A DNA stretch of 64,000 bases, taken from contig NZ_JARXWN010000003.1 in the NCBI RefSeq assembly GCF_029892965.1, forward strand, positions 370,464-434,463. The letters are read 5' to 3'. The DNA comes from Dysgonomonas sp. PF1-14 (GTDB taxonomy: Bacteria; Bacteroidota; Bacteroidia; Bacteroidales; Dysgonomonadaceae). A program made the translations under genes and the position numbers. This document shows, in pieces, positions 17,020 to 25,902 of this stretch. Positions within the stretch are counted from its first letter, which is position 1. Each line of letters begins with the position of its first letter. The notes below the pieces were generated by a model that saw nothing but the letters and a program-made list of their open reading frames with translations, was not told the origin of the DNA and ran no database searches.

Positions 17020-17817
17020 ACTTTTCTGTTCAGCCTTTGTCTTATTCCTCAGTTTAGTATTCAGAAACTCTACTAGCAGCGAGAATGCAATGGCAAAGTA
17101 AATATAGCCCTTAGGTATTTCACCTACTTCTTGCCCGAAAACGCTTAAGTGCGACAGGTGTGCGGCTTCCAGTATCAGCATCAAGCCTATCAGTATGAGA
17201 AAGGATAAGGCGAGCATTTGGATGGTGGGGTGCGTATTCACAAAATTGCTTATAGGACCCGAAAAGAACATCATAAGTAGTACGCTGACAATGATGGCGG
17301 ACACCATAATAGTCATAGCCCCTGCATAGCCGAATTCTTTAAAGCTGACCATACCTACAGCAGTGAGTACGCTGTCGAACGAAAAAACAATATCGAGTGC
17401 GACTATTTGCAGGATTATCAGCCAGAATATGTTTTTTCCCTTTACGGATACTTTTTCTTCCTTTACCTCCAGTTTGTCGTGCACTTCGGTCACGCTTTTA
17501 TAGAGTAGGAACAGTCCTCCGATAAAAATTATGATAGCTTGTCCTGTAACAGTTCCGCTGAGCCACGAGTTTTCGATCGTGAACAGCGGCTTTGTAAGTT
17601 GCATCAGCAGAGATATACCAAACAAAAGGGCGATACGTGCCACCATGGCGAGCGACAGCCCTATAACTCTACCTTTGGGTTGCTGATGTTTGGGCAGTTT
17701 GGATGTCATTATGGAAAGAAAAACAATATTATCTATTCCCAGCACTATTTCCAAGAAGACAAGAGTAATTAGTGCCATCCATGCACTCGGTAACAAGAAG
17801 GTATCTATAATTTCCAT
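17005..17817 (-). CDS. TerC family integral membrane protein
   Basis: A 270-residue protein with about seven membrane helices. It has the TerC hallmarks LEIVLGIDNIVFLSI near residue 23 and IVALDIVFSFDSVLTAVGM near residue 140, whose paired acidic residues lie in the membrane. TerC proteins act in metal-ion homeostasis, often manganese export during metallation of secreted enzymes, and in tellurite resistance; the role here is not fixed by context. It is a single gene, divergent from trmD. Confidence 0.9.
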   Translation of the reverse strand: MEIIDTFLLPSAWMALITLVFLEIVLGIDNIVFLSIMTSKLPKHQQPKGRVIGLSLAMVARIALLFGISLLMQLTKPLFTIENSWLSGTVTGQAIIIFIGGLFLLYKSVTEVHDKLEVKEEKVSVKGKNIFWLIILQIVALDIVFSFDSVLTAVGMVSFKEFGYAGAMTIMVSAIIVSVLLMMFFSGPISNFVNTHPTIQMLALSFLILIGLMLILEAAHLSHLSVFGQEVGEIPKGYIYFAIAFSLLVEFLNTKLRNKTKAEQKSKRVH

Positions 17818-17902
17818 AATTCTGTATGTGTTATTCTTTTTTACTATATACAGAACGTATTTTATAGTGATTATGTTTGATGAGTTTCTTATATAAAAGG
17901 AA

Positions 17903-17910
17903 TATCTTTG
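17903..17910 (+). promoter_or_regulatory. -7 box of the trmD promoter
   Basis: TATCTTTG fits TAnnTTTG, 31 bases before the trmD start. A TTTG at 17876-17879 lies 23 bases upstream, slightly far for a -33 box. Confidence 0.55.
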
Positions 17911-17941
17911 CAGAAGAAAATAAGAATAGCAGATTTATAAT

Positions 17942-18625
17942 ATGCGTATAGACATTATAAGTGTTTTGCCGGAGATGTTTACCGGTTTGGTCGATTGTTC
18001 AATCCTTAAGCGGGCACAGGATAAGAATCTGGTGGAAATAGTAGTACATCATCTGAGAGATTATACTACTAACAAGCACCGTAATGTAGACGATTATCCT
18101 TTCGGCGGCGAGGCAGGAATGGTATTACAGATAGAGCCTATCGACAATGCAATTGCCACACTTAAACAGCAACGTAGCTATGATGAGATCATCTATACGT
18201 CACCCGATGGAGAGACATTCAATCAAGGCATTGCCAATCAGATGTCATCTTACGAAAATATTATAATCCTTTGTGGGCATTACAAAGGTATCGACTATCG
18301 CGTACGTGAACATCTGATTACACGCGAAATATCGATAGGCGATTATGTCCTTACAGGAGGGGAGCTTGCTGCTGCTGTGATGACTGATGCTATTGTCCGT
18401 CTTATTCCGGGTGCCATAGGAGATGAGCAGTCAGCCTTGTCCGACTCGTTTCAGGACAATTTGCTGGCTCCGCCGGTATATACCCGTCCGGCAGAATATA
18501 AAGGCTGGAAAGTACCCGATATCCTTCTGTCGGGACATCAGTCAAAGATTGAAGAATGGAAACTTCAACAGGCTATGGAACGCACCGAGCGGTTGCGTCC
18601 CGATTTACTCGATAAGAAAGATTAA
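17942..18625 (+). CDS. trmD: tRNA (guanine37-N1)-methyltransferase
   Basis: TrmD methylates G37 of tRNAs reading CNN codons, using SAM, and so prevents frameshifting. The 227-residue protein shows the SPOUT-family knot motifs: [43 protein letters not shown] and [14 protein letters not shown]. It stands apart from the rimM/rplS cluster found in many bacteria, as is usual in Bacteroidota. Its stop overlaps by four bases with the end of the convergent gene. Confidence 0.97.
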   Translation: MRIDIISVLPEMFTGLVDCSILKRAQDKNLVEIVVHHLRDYTTNKHRNVDDYPFGGEAGMVLQIEPIDNAIATLKQQRSYDEIIYTSPDGETFNQGIANQMSSYENIIILCGHYKGIDYRVREHLITREISIGDYVLTGGELAAAVMTDAIVRLIPGAIGDEQSALSDSFQDNLLAPPVYTRPAEYKGWKVPDILLSGHQSKIEEWKLQQAMERTERLRPDLLDKKD

Positions 18626-19440
18626 AACTCTACCCGTACCCTTACCCGTTCTTTTCCCAGTGTCCATTTCGGGCCCGATTGTATCAGGCGGATAGCTTCA
18701 TTGTCCGAAGTTCCGCACAAGCTTTGTACCACTTCAAATAAACATGGCTGTCCCTGATCATTTACAAAGAAGTCTACCACCACTTTTCCCTTTCTGTCTT
18801 TGCAGGCATCATCGGTTGGGCGGCGCATCGATTGTTTAAGATATTGTTGAAACTTATCGAAGCCAATTACAGGCTCAGGTTTGCCATCTGCCGATCTGGT
18901 TACAGCTGTATGCTCATCGAAGTTCTCAGGTAGGTAGATCTCTATAGGCAGGTCTTCGTTGCCGATCAGTTCGTCGAGTTCTTCTTCGCTTATAATATCA
19001 TCCGTACTCAGTCTGATTTTAGAGTGTGTTCCGGCCGGCTTATATGCTTTGGCCACTTCTACATTCTTCTGAGCTATGGTAGTTATATTTTCTACATAGT
19101 AAGTCTGTGGCACATATATGTCGATGATTCTCTGTTCACCCCCATGCGCATGCAGGCTCGGTTTGTGGTAGTAGTCTATAAAAAGATAGCCCGCAAGCCC
19201 GAAGATAAGGATGGCTACAGTAGCAGCTACCTGCCAAAAAGTGCTTTGTTGCCTGTTTCTGACTTTCGATCTGGCTTTCAGCCGGCTTTGTATGTTGCCG
19301 ATACGTCTGATATGATCGTCCTCAATGCTGTCGAAGCCTTCAATGGCTTCGTACAAAAACGGATCAGCCATCGAATCTTTTTCGATCCGTTGCGCATCTT
19401 TGCCTTTTCTGTTTCCTTTTATGTAATCTAAAAAGTTCAT
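18622..19440 (-). CDS. Membrane protein with TonB-C-like domain, partner of the sigma factor
   Basis: A 272-residue single-pass protein. The cytoplasmic N-terminus, about 70 residues, is charged. One helix spans about residues 69-88 ([20 protein letters not shown]). The C-terminal 85 residues ([58 protein letters not shown]) match the TonB C-terminal fold. It overlaps the sigma-factor gene by four bases, so the pair is translationally coupled. An anti-sigma-like or envelope-signalling role is an inference from this pairing. No proline-rich spacer is present, unlike a true TonB. Confidence 0.75.
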   Translation of the reverse strand: MNFLDYIKGNRKGKDAQRIEKDSMADPFLYEAIEGFDSIEDDHIRRIGNIQSRLKARSKVRNRQQSTFWQVAATVAILIFGLAGYLFIDYYHKPSLHAHGGEQRIIDIYVPQTYYVENITTIAQKNVEVAKAYKPAGTHSKIRLSTDDIISEEELDELIGNEDLPIEIYLPENFDEHTAVTRSADGKPEPVIGFDKFQQYLKQSMRRPTDDACKDRKGKVVVDFFVNDQGQPCLFEVVQSLCGTSDNEAIRLIQSGPKWTLGKERVRVRVEF

Positions 19441-20012
19441 TCCTTCAGATTTTTTTCAATGCAAATTTTTAAATTCCGTTTTCCGTTTTGTATATAACTC
19501 TTTACGCTTTTGAGATGAAAACCGGTTTCATCTACGATATCCACATATGATTTGTTTTCGTAAAAAAACTTTTCTATCGATATTCGCTGAGGATCGGGCA
19601 GTTTTTCCAGACATTGGTTCAGCACGTCCTCTTTTTCCCTGTCATTGTTCTCACTAAATAGAGGAAAATCCATGTCGGATTCCATAAGCTGGGAGTCGAA
19701 ATCTACAATAATTTCTTTCTTATTGCTTTTCAGTATATGGAAACAGTGATTTTTGACCACACTGTACAGCCAGTTCTTAAATATCTTTATTTCATAGTCC
19801 TGAATTCGTTGCGACAGGTTCTCGTAAATGTCGATTACCGCATCCTGCGATTGCTCCGGGTTTTGAAGGTACTTGAGGCACAACCCGTAAATAAGAGGAA
19901 TATAACGTTCGTATAACAGGTGAAAATATTCAGATTCACCGGTCTTCTTGAATCGGAGCAAAAGCTCTTCATCACTATATTCCTTTTTCTTATTTAAGCT
20001 AAAGAATTTCAA
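19437..20012 (-). CDS. ECF-type sigma-70 family RNA polymerase sigma factor
   Basis: About 191 residues. Region 2 lies at the N-terminal side (YSDEELLLRFKKTGESEYFHLLYERYIPLIYGLCLKYL, then DAVIDIYENL and FKNWLYSVVKNHCF). Region 4 lies at the C-terminus (LPDPQRISIEKFFYENKSYVDIVDETGFHLKSVKSYIQNGKRNL). The longest frame begins at a TTG at 20033, but that TTG is part of a perfect promoter (20031-20061). I therefore place the start at the next TTG, 20012, where no ATG is available. It forms an operon with the TonB-C-like membrane protein, which may sense envelope signals for it. Confidence 0.85.
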   Translation of the reverse strand: MKFFSLNKKKEYSDEELLLRFKKTGESEYFHLLYERYIPLIYGLCLKYLQNPEQSQDAVIDIYENLSQRIQDYEIKIFKNWLYSVVKNHCFHILKSNKKEIIVDFDSQLMESDMDFPLFSENNDREKEDVLNQCLEKLPDPQRISIEKFFYENKSYVDIVDETGFHLKSVKSYIQNGKRNLKICIEKNLKE

Positions 20013-20030
20013 ATGAGTAGTTTTTTTACA

Positions 20031-20061
20031 CAAAACTACAAGAATTTAGTTAATATCCAAA
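20031..20061 (-). promoter_or_regulatory. Promoter of the sigma-factor operon
   Basis: On the minus strand TTTG (20061-20058) is followed after 19 bases by TAGTTTTG (20038-20031), an exact TAnnTTTG match. Transcription would begin near 20024. This excludes the upstream TTG at 20033 as start codon. Confidence 0.65.
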
Positions 20062-20124
20062 CTTAATAATATCTTAACGTTTTTGTCATAAATCTGCAAA
20101 TTGGTTAAAATGTATGATGTAAAA

Positions 20125-20155
20125 TTGTTCAAGTGGCTAATTTTATGTATTTTTG
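20125..20155 (+). promoter_or_regulatory. Promoter of the winged-helix gene
   Basis: TTG at 20125-20127, 20 bases, then TATTTTTG at 20148-20155: both boxes and the spacing fit the Bacteroidota consensus. The ATG follows 45 bases downstream. Confidence 0.7.
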
Positions 20156-20200
20156 CCAGTGAAAATAATAACGAGTTTAATTTTTTAACCAGCACCCATT

Positions 20201-20398
20201 ATGAAAGAAAAAATTGGATCAAACGCAGGTATTATTTGGACATACCTTGACGCAGAAGGTAGCAAATCACTTAAAGAAATCAAAAAAGCATGCAAATTGA
20301 CAGAAAAAGATATGTATGCAGCTTTAGGATGGTTGGCAAGAGAAGGCAAAATAGCTTTTAACGAATTGAAAGATGATCTGCAAGTAGTACTGCTTTAA
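20201..20398 (+). CDS. DUF2582 winged helix-turn-helix protein
   Basis: A 65-residue protein (MKEKIGSNAGIIWTYLDAEG to LQVVLL) of the DUF2582 winged-helix family common in Bacteroidota and some archaea. The motif SLKEIKKACKLTEKDMYAALGWLAREGKI forms the helix-turn-helix and wing. It is probably a nucleic-acid-binding protein, but no target is known. It is a single-gene transcript between a strong promoter and a strong terminator, which suggests good expression. Confidence 0.85.
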   Translation: MKEKIGSNAGIIWTYLDAEGSKSLKEIKKACKLTEKDMYAALGWLAREGKIAFNELKDDLQVVLL

Positions 20399-20423
20399 AA
20401 CAGCAAAGGAAAATCTATAAGAG

Positions 20424-20459
20424 AGAGGTGTTTATCTGAAGAATAAGCACCTCTTTTTT
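20424..20459 (+). terminator. Rho-independent terminator after the winged-helix gene
   Basis: AGAGGTGTTTAT at 20424-20435 pairs with ATAAGCACCTCT at 20443-20454, with one G-T pair, followed by six T residues. Confidence 0.85.
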
Positions 20460-20509
20460 GTTTTGTTTATGTTGTAATTCTTTATTGCCGGAATTTAGCA
20501 GGTAATAAT

Positions 20510-20540
20510 TTTGTTAATCCGCCAGTATTTTTTATTTTTG
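20510..20540 (+). promoter_or_regulatory. Promoter of the zapB-like/zapA pair
   Basis: TTTG ending at 20513 is followed after 19 bases by TATTTTTG at 20533-20540. Transcription would start near 20547, some 14 bases before the ATG at 20561. An in-frame TTG at 20540 is part of the promoter and cannot be the start. Confidence 0.7.
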
Positions 20541-20560
20541 TGTTGCATTTTGGCTGTTTT

Positions 20561-20857
20561 ATGACTGAAAATGATGAAAAACTTCTGGCTGATTTCGAAA
20601 TAAGAATGAAGCAATTGATGTATCTTTGTGATACACTTAAAGATGAAAATATTCAGTTGAGAAAAGAACTGGTGCACAGAACGTCTGAAATAGAGAGTTT
20701 GACAACAGAAGTAAGCCAGCTGAAAACCAAATATGACAATCTGAAATTTGTAAAATCTTTCTCCTCCGGAAATCAGGAAGAAGTGGAGCAAGCAAAGAAA
20801 AGATTATCAAGATTAGTGCAGGATGTAGATAAATGTATCGCCATGCTTAAAATTTAA
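20561..20857 (+). CDS. Small coiled-coil protein, ZapB-like
   Basis: A 98-residue protein, from ATG 20561, that is almost entirely coiled coil (FEIRMKQLMYLCDTLKDENIQLRKELVHR and following heptads) with a short C-terminal helix. It sits one base before zapA under one promoter. That position and its coiled-coil nature suggest a ZapB-like divisome partner; sequence similarity to ZapB itself is not demonstrable by eye. Confidence 0.75.
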   Translation: MTENDEKLLADFEIRMKQLMYLCDTLKDENIQLRKELVHRTSEIESLTTEVSQLKTKYDNLKFVKSFSSGNQEEVEQAKKRLSRLVQDVDKCIAMLKI

Positions 20858-20858
20858 A

Positions 20859-21179
20859 ATGATTATGAAAGTAATGGACGAACATTTAATAATTAATCTA
20901 CGGGTAGCCGATACACGGTATCCTCTCAGAATAAAGAGACGGGATGAAGAAGTGTTTCGCAAGGCTGCCGACGAAATAGATTATAAATTGGGACAATATA
21001 AAAATTATTTTACCGGAAGTGGAGCACAAGCGTTGCAAAACTCCGATTATATGGCGATGACAGCCATACAGGCAGTAGCGGAAAAAGTAGAGCATAAGCT
21101 GCGTGCCGAATCGTTTGAGGCCGGGATAAAAAGGCTGACACAGGAATTGGAAGATTACCTGAAAGATCGAGTAAAATAA
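20859..21179 (+). CDS. zapA: Cell division protein ZapA
   Basis: A 106-residue ZapA-family protein that bundles FtsZ filaments at the septum. The N-terminal beta-strand domain reads HLIINLRVADTRYPLRIKRRDEEVFRKAADEID. The long C-terminal helix for dimer and tetramer formation follows (SDYMAMTAIQAVAEKVEHKLRAES). The ATG at 20859 is one base after the upstream stop; in-frame ATGs at 20865 and 20874 are alternatives. A strong terminator follows. Confidence 0.88.
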   Translation: MIMKVMDEHLIINLRVADTRYPLRIKRRDEEVFRKAADEIDYKLGQYKNYFTGSGAQALQNSDYMAMTAIQAVAEKVEHKLRAESFEAGIKRLTQELEDYLKDRVK

Positions 21180-21207
21180 AATTTTAAGTACTGAAGAAAA
21201 TCTAAAG

Positions 21208-21254
21208 CACTAATTTTAAGTATGATTCATTTCATGCTTAAGTTAGTGTTTTTT
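21208..21254 (+). terminator. Hairpin terminator between zapA and rny
   Basis: A long interrupted stem pairs CACTAA and TTAAGTATGA with TCATGCTTAA and TTAGTG around a short loop, followed by a T run at 21249-21254. Confidence 0.7.
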
Positions 21255-21297
21255 AGTTTATATAAATATTGATTTTTTAAAATAAGAAAATAAAATT

Positions 21298-22827
21298 ATG
21301 GATATATTATTTATTGTCGTAGCCTTTCTGGTCGGCGGAGTGCTGACGTGGGTGACTTTGAATTTCATGTCGAATTCAAAGTTTAAACGTCAGATCAAAG
21401 AAGCAGAACAAGAGGCTGAAGTGATTAAGAAAAATAAATTGCTGGAAGTCAAAGAGCAGGCATTGCAGATGAAATCGGAGTTTGAGAAACAGGCCAACAG
21501 CCGCAACTCAAAGATTCAGGTTACCGAAAGCAAACTGAAACAGCGCGAATTGAACCTTAACCAGAGGCAGGAAGAACTGCAACGTAAAAAGAACGAAGCA
21601 GATGCTGTAAAAGCAAATCTCGATAGCCAACTGGAAGTAGTAGAAAAGAAGAAACAGGATCTGGATAAGCTTCATAAGCAGGAAGTGGAAAGGCTGGAAG
21701 CCCTGTCTGGTTTGTCAGCAGATGAAGTAAAAGAAAAACTGGTTGAAGCTCTGAAAGATGAGGCGCAGTCGCATGCCCAATCATATATCACAGATATAAT
21801 GGAAGAGGCGAAGATGACTGCCAATAAAGAAGCTAAAAAGATAGTAATACAGTCTATTCAGCGTGTAGCAACAGAGACCGCAATAGAAAACGCTATCACT
21901 GTATTCCATATAGAATCGGATGAAATAAAAGGACGTATTATCGGTCGCGAAGGACGTAACATCCGCGCATTGGAAGCTGCTACCGGTATTGAGATCGTTG
22001 TTGACGATACGCCGGAAGCTATTGTGCTTTCGGGTTTCGATCCGGTAAGGCGCGAAGTAGCCCGTCTGGCTCTTCACCAGTTGGTAGCCGATGGACGTAT
22101 TCACCCTGCACGTATCGAGGAGGTTGTGGCTAAGGTGAAAAAGCAGATTGAAGAAGAAATTATCGAAATAGGAAAACGTACGACTATCGATCTTGGCATA
22201 CATGGCCTGCATCCGGAGCTGATACGCCTTGTAGGTAAAATGAAATACCGTTCGTCTTACGGACAAAACCTGTTGCAGCATGCCCGCGAAACAGCCAATC
22301 TGTGTGCGATAATGGCATCTGAACTGGGGCTGAATGTGAAAAAGGCTAAGAGAGCAGGGTTGTTGCACGATATAGGTAAAGTGCCTGATGATGAGCCGGA
22401 ATTGCCTCACGCATTGCTCGGTATGAAACTGGCTGAGAAATACAAAGAAAAACCGGATATCTGCAACGCTATCGGAGCTCACCACGATGAGGTGGAAATG
22501 ACAAGCCTTCTTGCTCCTATCGTGCAGGTATGTGATGCTATATCGGGAGCCCGTCCGGGAGCCCGCCGCGAAATAGTAGAAGCATACATCAAGCGCCTGA
22601 ACGATTTGGAACAACTTGCCCTTTCTTATCCGGGTGTATTGAAAACGTATGCTATACAGGCCGGTCGCGAACTACGCGTGATAGTCGGAGCTGATAAGAT
22701 AGACGATGTGGAAACAGAAAAATTGTCTGCCGACATCGCTAAGAAAATTCAAGATGAAATGACTTATCCGGGACAGGTGAAAATCACAGTAATACGTGAA
22801 ACACGAGCTGTGAGTTATGCAAAATAA
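21298..22827 (+). CDS. rny: Ribonuclease Y
   Basis: RNase Y is a membrane-anchored endoribonuclease that starts mRNA decay. The 509-residue protein has an N-terminal membrane helix (residues 2-22), a long coiled coil to about residue 190, and a KH domain ([29 protein letters not shown]). The HD domain follows, with metal ligands in [10 protein letters not shown] and LLHDIGK and a later HHDEVE. The length is typical. It is followed by a terminator and seems monocistronic. Confidence 0.97.
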   Translation: MDILFIVVAFLVGGVLTWVTLNFMSNSKFKRQIKEAEQEAEVIKKNKLLEVKEQALQMKSEFEKQANSRNSKIQVTESKLKQRELNLNQRQEELQRKKNEADAVKANLDSQLEVVEKKKQDLDKLHKQEVERLEALSGLSADEVKEKLVEALKDEAQSHAQSYITDIMEEAKMTANKEAKKIVIQSIQRVATETAIENAITVFHIESDEIKGRIIGREGRNIRALEAATGIEIVVDDTPEAIVLSGFDPVRREVARLALHQLVADGRIHPARIEEVVAKVKKQIEEEIIEIGKRTTIDLGIHGLHPELIRLVGKMKYRSSYGQNLLQHARETANLCAIMASELGLNVKKAKRAGLLHDIGKVPDDEPELPHALLGMKLAEKYKEKPDICNAIGAHHDEVEMTSLLAPIVQVCDAISGARPGARREIVEAYIKRLNDLEQLALSYPGVLKTYAIQAGRELRVIVGADKIDDVETEKLSADIAKKIQDEMTYPGQVKITVIRETRAVSYAK

Positions 22828-22853
22828 GTAAATCGCTATTTATTATTATATAG

Positions 22854-22882
22854 AAGGGTTCTTTTCGGAGAGCCCTTTTTGT
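22854..22882 (+). terminator. Rho-independent terminator after rny
   Basis: AAGGGTTCT at 22854-22862 pairs with AGAGCCCTT at 22869-22877, followed by T residues. Confidence 0.75.
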
Positions 22883-23165
22883 TTTTGAAACGATATGATA
22901 GCATAAACGGGATTGCATTGCAACCCCGCTTACATTTTAATAAAGTAGTGTAAATATGCTCTAATCACTAGAGTATCTTGAATGTTGAATTCTATTATTA
23001 TTAGTCGCTAATCTGATCTGAAAGTCACAGATTAAGTGAAAAAACTTGGCTGTTTTATATTTATTGTGCCCTTTCGTCGAGGAAATAAGACGGTAGTTAT
23101 GTGAGCCGTATTTTTTGCAGAGATTTTTATCTGTAAGAGAGAAAGAATTATAAATTATGAATGTA

Positions 23166-23188
23166 GGGGCTGACCCATGTGTCTGCCC
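23166..23188 (+). repeat. Short GC-rich hairpin repeat
   Basis: GGGC (23167-23170) and GAC pair with GTC and GCCC (23185-23188) around the loop CCATGT, with one T-T mismatch. The wording, a GGGGC.GACCC / GTGTC.GCCC palindrome, is of a kind I recall as a dispersed intergenic repeat in many Bacteroidota genomes. Confidence 0.5.
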
Positions 23189-23249
23189 GATTGAAGGAAA
23201 ACGGTCTTTGAATTGATGAATTGGCGGAGCCAATTCGGTTAATAACAAA

Positions 23250-23423
23250 AAAGTAATGGAATGTAAAATGGGGCAAATCCGTTACTTTCGTTACTTTTTA
23301 GTTAAAATATTTTTCACGCAAAGGCGCAAAGACGCAAAGGGAAATATTTGTAACTTGTAACTGCCCGGTAGGGCGAAGTAACTTGTAACTTTTTCATTAC
23401 ATTCGTTACATTTTAGTTAAAAT
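23250..23423 (+). repeat. 174-bp dispersed intergenic repeat, forward copy
   Basis: The element starts with AAAGTAATGGAATGTAAAA (23250-23268). It then has a 28-bp unit (23281-23308), an 87-bp core and a second 28-bp unit (23396-23423). The core contains CGCAAAGGCGCAAAGACGC, two direct copies of GTAACTTGTAAC and a GCCC/GGGC hairpin between them. Its counterpart at 32467-32640 is the same length, inverted and almost identical. Confidence 0.85.
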
Positions 23424-23566
23424 CGGATAGCTGATAGATTACTGGCTATAAACCCGTCGAGTCACATATTAGCTGTTTTTCTGTAGTCTTGTAAACATAT
23501 AATGCGATATAGTGTTAAAATTAGATATATAATATTGTCGGGCAGTATAAAACAAATAATTAGGCT

Positions 23567-23597
23567 TTTGAGGTTAGCGGTTATTTAATTACTTTTG
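23567..23597 (+). promoter_or_regulatory. Promoter of the dehydrogenase gene
   Basis: TTTG at 23567-23570, 19 bases, then TACTTTTG at 23590-23597, matching both consensus boxes. The start codon is 46 bases downstream. Confidence 0.7.
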
Positions 23598-23642
23598 CAA
23601 TTAGGTATCAAGTGATGGGAAATATTTATTGTAAATAAAGTT

Positions 23643-24650
23643 ATGGCATATAAAATAGCAGTTTTCGACGCAAAGCCTTATGATATGGCTACATTCAATA
23701 AAGCCAATGAATCTTATGGTTTTGAGCTTGTGTATCACAAAGAGCATCTTGATAAAAACAATGTTTTGCTGGCAAGCGGAACAGATGCAGTCTGTATATT
23801 TGTAAATGCAAAAGTAGATGCGGAAGTCGTAGATAAATTACATTCTTACGGGGTGAAGCTTATCGCATTGCGTTGTGCCGGATTCAATAATGTGGATATT
23901 GCGGCTGCTGCCAAGAAGGGTATAAGGGTAGTGCGTGTGCCGGATTATTCGCCTCATGCAATAGCAGAACATACACTGGCATTGATGCTCTGCCTGAACC
24001 GGAAAGTTCACCGTGCATTTTTGCGTACGCGTGACGGGAACTTTTCGCTGATCGGCTTTCAGGGATTCGATATGTATCAGAAAACAATAGGCGTGATCGG
24101 TACCGGAAAGATAGGTAAGGTTGCAACCGGCTTGTTCAAAGGTTTAGGTATGAATGTGCTGGCGTACGACCTCTATCCTGATACGAAATGGGCCGAAGCC
24201 ACAGGTGTAAAATACGTTTCGTTGGATGAATTATACGCAAATGCAGATATTATAACATTGCATTGCCCATTGACTAAAGAGACAGAATACCTGATAAGGG
24301 AAGAGTCTATTGCCAAAATGAAGGATGGGGTGATGATTATAAATACCGGACGTGGAAAACTGATCCATACCAGACACCTGATCGAAGGTCTGATCAGCAG
24401 TAAAGTCGGTTATGCCGGACTCGATGTATATGAAGAAGAAGGAGCATACTTCTATGAGGATCATTCCGATACGGTAATGACCGACGATGTGCTGGCTCGT
24501 CTTTTATCGTTTAATAATGTGATTGTTACATCGCATCAGGCATTCTTTACGCAAGAGGCGATGTCTAATATAGCCCATACAACAATGGATAATATTCTTG
24601 ACTACTTCGAAGGCCGCGAGCTTAAGAACGAGGTAGTCTATAAAGCCTGA
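23643..24650 (+). CDS. ldhA: D-lactate dehydrogenase / 2-hydroxyacid dehydrogenase
   Basis: This 335-residue NAD-dependent D-2-hydroxyacid dehydrogenase most closely fits D-lactate dehydrogenases of the LdhA type, which reduce pyruvate to D-lactate in fermentation. The Rossmann loop is IGVIGTGKIGKVA near residue 148. The catalytic Arg is in INTGRGKLI, the Glu in the segment after GLDVYEEEG, and the His in VTSHQAFFTQEA. The length and the N-terminal FDAKPYDMATFNKAN match LdhA rather than phosphoglycerate dehydrogenase. Confidence 0.9.
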   Translation: MAYKIAVFDAKPYDMATFNKANESYGFELVYHKEHLDKNNVLLASGTDAVCIFVNAKVDAEVVDKLHSYGVKLIALRCAGFNNVDIAAAAKKGIRVVRVPDYSPHAIAEHTLALMLCLNRKVHRAFLRTRDGNFSLIGFQGFDMYQKTIGVIGTGKIGKVATGLFKGLGMNVLAYDLYPDTKWAEATGVKYVSLDELYANADIITLHCPLTKETEYLIREESIAKMKDGVMIINTGRGKLIHTRHLIEGLISSKVGYAGLDVYEEEGAYFYEDHSDTVMTDDVLARLLSFNNVIVTSHQAFFTQEAMSNIAHTTMDNILDYFEGRELKNEVVYKA

Positions 24651-24673
24651 CTTATCGGGCGTAAAATTTGTAA

Positions 24674-25858
24674 ATGAATAGGTTTTATAGTCTTATTATT
24701 TGTCTTTTTGCTTTTTGTGGATTTGCCTTCCCGGCCGATTCCCAATTTGTTGTTGTTATCGATGCCGGACATGGAGGCAAAGATGGCGGTGCGGTAAGGG
24801 GCATATATAAAGAAAAAGAGATAAACCTTAAAGTTGCACTTGCATTGGGGGAATTGATAGAAAAAAACTACAAAGATGTAAAAGTGGTTTATACCCGCAA
24901 GAGAGATGTCTTTGTCGATCTGGATAGGAGGACGCAGATTGCCAATAGGGCAAAAGCGAATCTTTTTATATCTATTCATACTAATTCTACTGCGGCGAGG
25001 TCTACAACTGCATCGGGAGCCGATACTTATATACTGGGGTTGGCACGTAGTGCAGAAAACCTTGAAGTGGCCAAACGTGAGAACTCGGTGATCTTATTGG
25101 AAGACGATTATTCTACAAAGTATGAAGGATTCGATCCCAATTCGCCGGAATCTTATATTATATTCGAATTTATGTCGAATAAGTATATGGAGCAAAGTTT
25201 GCAGCTTGCCGGTTTTATTCAGTCCGATTTTAAAAGTGTGGCAAAGCGGGCAGACAGAGGAGTGCGTCAGGCCGGATTTCTTGTGCTGAGAAAGACAAGT
25301 ATGCCGAGTGTCCTTATTGAGTTAGGCTTTATAAATAATGCAACGGAAGCAAAGTTCCTGTGGTCTCAATCGGGACAAAAAGCTATGGCTGCTGCTATAT
25401 ATTCGGGTTTTAAAAAGTATAAGCGTGACTTTGATAAAAAACAAGGACGCATAGCATATACTCCTGATGATGAGATAAAGAATGAACCATTGTTTGACGA
25501 CTCTGAGTTTAATCTGTCGGATACGGTGGATAACAACGATACGCCGGAAACCAAACCTGTTCGTTCTAAGACTGTACAGGAAAAGGCAGGAAGCAAGACG
25601 GCTACAACTACAAAGGCACGTTCGGGTGGAGTAGAGTATAGGGTTCAGTTTCTTGTATCTCCCAGCAAACTCTCACCGGGTTCGTCTAAGTTTAAAGGAC
25701 TGTCTCCGGTAGATTATTATGTAGAGGGTGGCAGTTATAAATATACATATGGGTCGGCAACGAATCTGAATGAAATAATAAAGGTACAAAGACAGGTGCG
25801 AACTAAGTTTAAAGATGCCTTCGTGATAAAAGTAAAAGATGGTGTCCGTGTTAAGTAA
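24674..25858 (+). CDS. N-acetylmuramoyl-L-alanine amidase with SPOR-like domain
   Basis: This 394-residue exported amidase cleaves the stem peptide from peptidoglycan. A signal peptide (residues 1-23) is followed by an Amidase_3 domain at about 26-250, with zinc motifs VVVIDAGHGGKDGGA, the Glu in YKEKEINL, SIHTNS and the catalytic Glu in SVLIELGFINN. After a Thr/Lys/Pro linker, the last 70 residues (VEYRVQFLVSPSKLSPGS... to FVIKVKDG) look like a SPOR domain, which would target septal glycan. It starts 24 bases after ldhA and 44 before the MCE gene. Confidence 0.93.
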   Translation: MNRFYSLIICLFAFCGFAFPADSQFVVVIDAGHGGKDGGAVRGIYKEKEINLKVALALGELIEKNYKDVKVVYTRKRDVFVDLDRRTQIANRAKANLFISIHTNSTAARSTTASGADTYILGLARSAENLEVAKRENSVILLEDDYSTKYEGFDPNSPESYIIFEFMSNKYMEQSLQLAGFIQSDFKSVAKRADRGVRQAGFLVLRKTSMPSVLIELGFINNATEAKFLWSQSGQKAMAAAIYSGFKKYKRDFDKKQGRIAYTPDDEIKNEPLFDDSEFNLSDTVDNNDTPETKPVRSKTVQEKAGSKTATTTKARSGGVEYRVQFLVSPSKLSPGSSKFKGLSPVDYYVEGGSYKYTYGSATNLNEIIKVQRQVRTKFKDAFVIKVKDGVRVK

Positions 25859-25902
25859 AGCTACACATTAATATAAAAAACAAAACATACAAAAAATAAA
25901 TT

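Larger units (their letters stand above)
22828..23642. other. Repeat-bearing intergenic region before the dehydrogenase gene
   Basis: These 815 bases hold a terminator (22854-22882), a hairpin repeat at 23166-23188, the 174-bp repeat at 23250-23423 and a promoter at 23567-23597. A 95-codon frame on the minus strand (22961-23248) covers part of the repeat DNA; I regard it as non-coding. Confidence 0.7.

Noticed and set aside
18622..19440. A second true TonB
   Set aside because: The C-terminal domain fits, but there is no proline-rich spacer and the gene is coupled to a sigma factor rather than ExbB/ExbD.
21180..21297. 6S RNA gene after zapA
   Set aside because: The 118-base gap is explained by a terminator hairpin and an AT-rich leader; there is no room for a 6S-type long bulged hairpin.
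22961..23248. 95-codon open frame on the minus strand
   Set aside because: It overlaps repeat DNA, has no promoter, and its peptide is a translation of the hairpin repeat.
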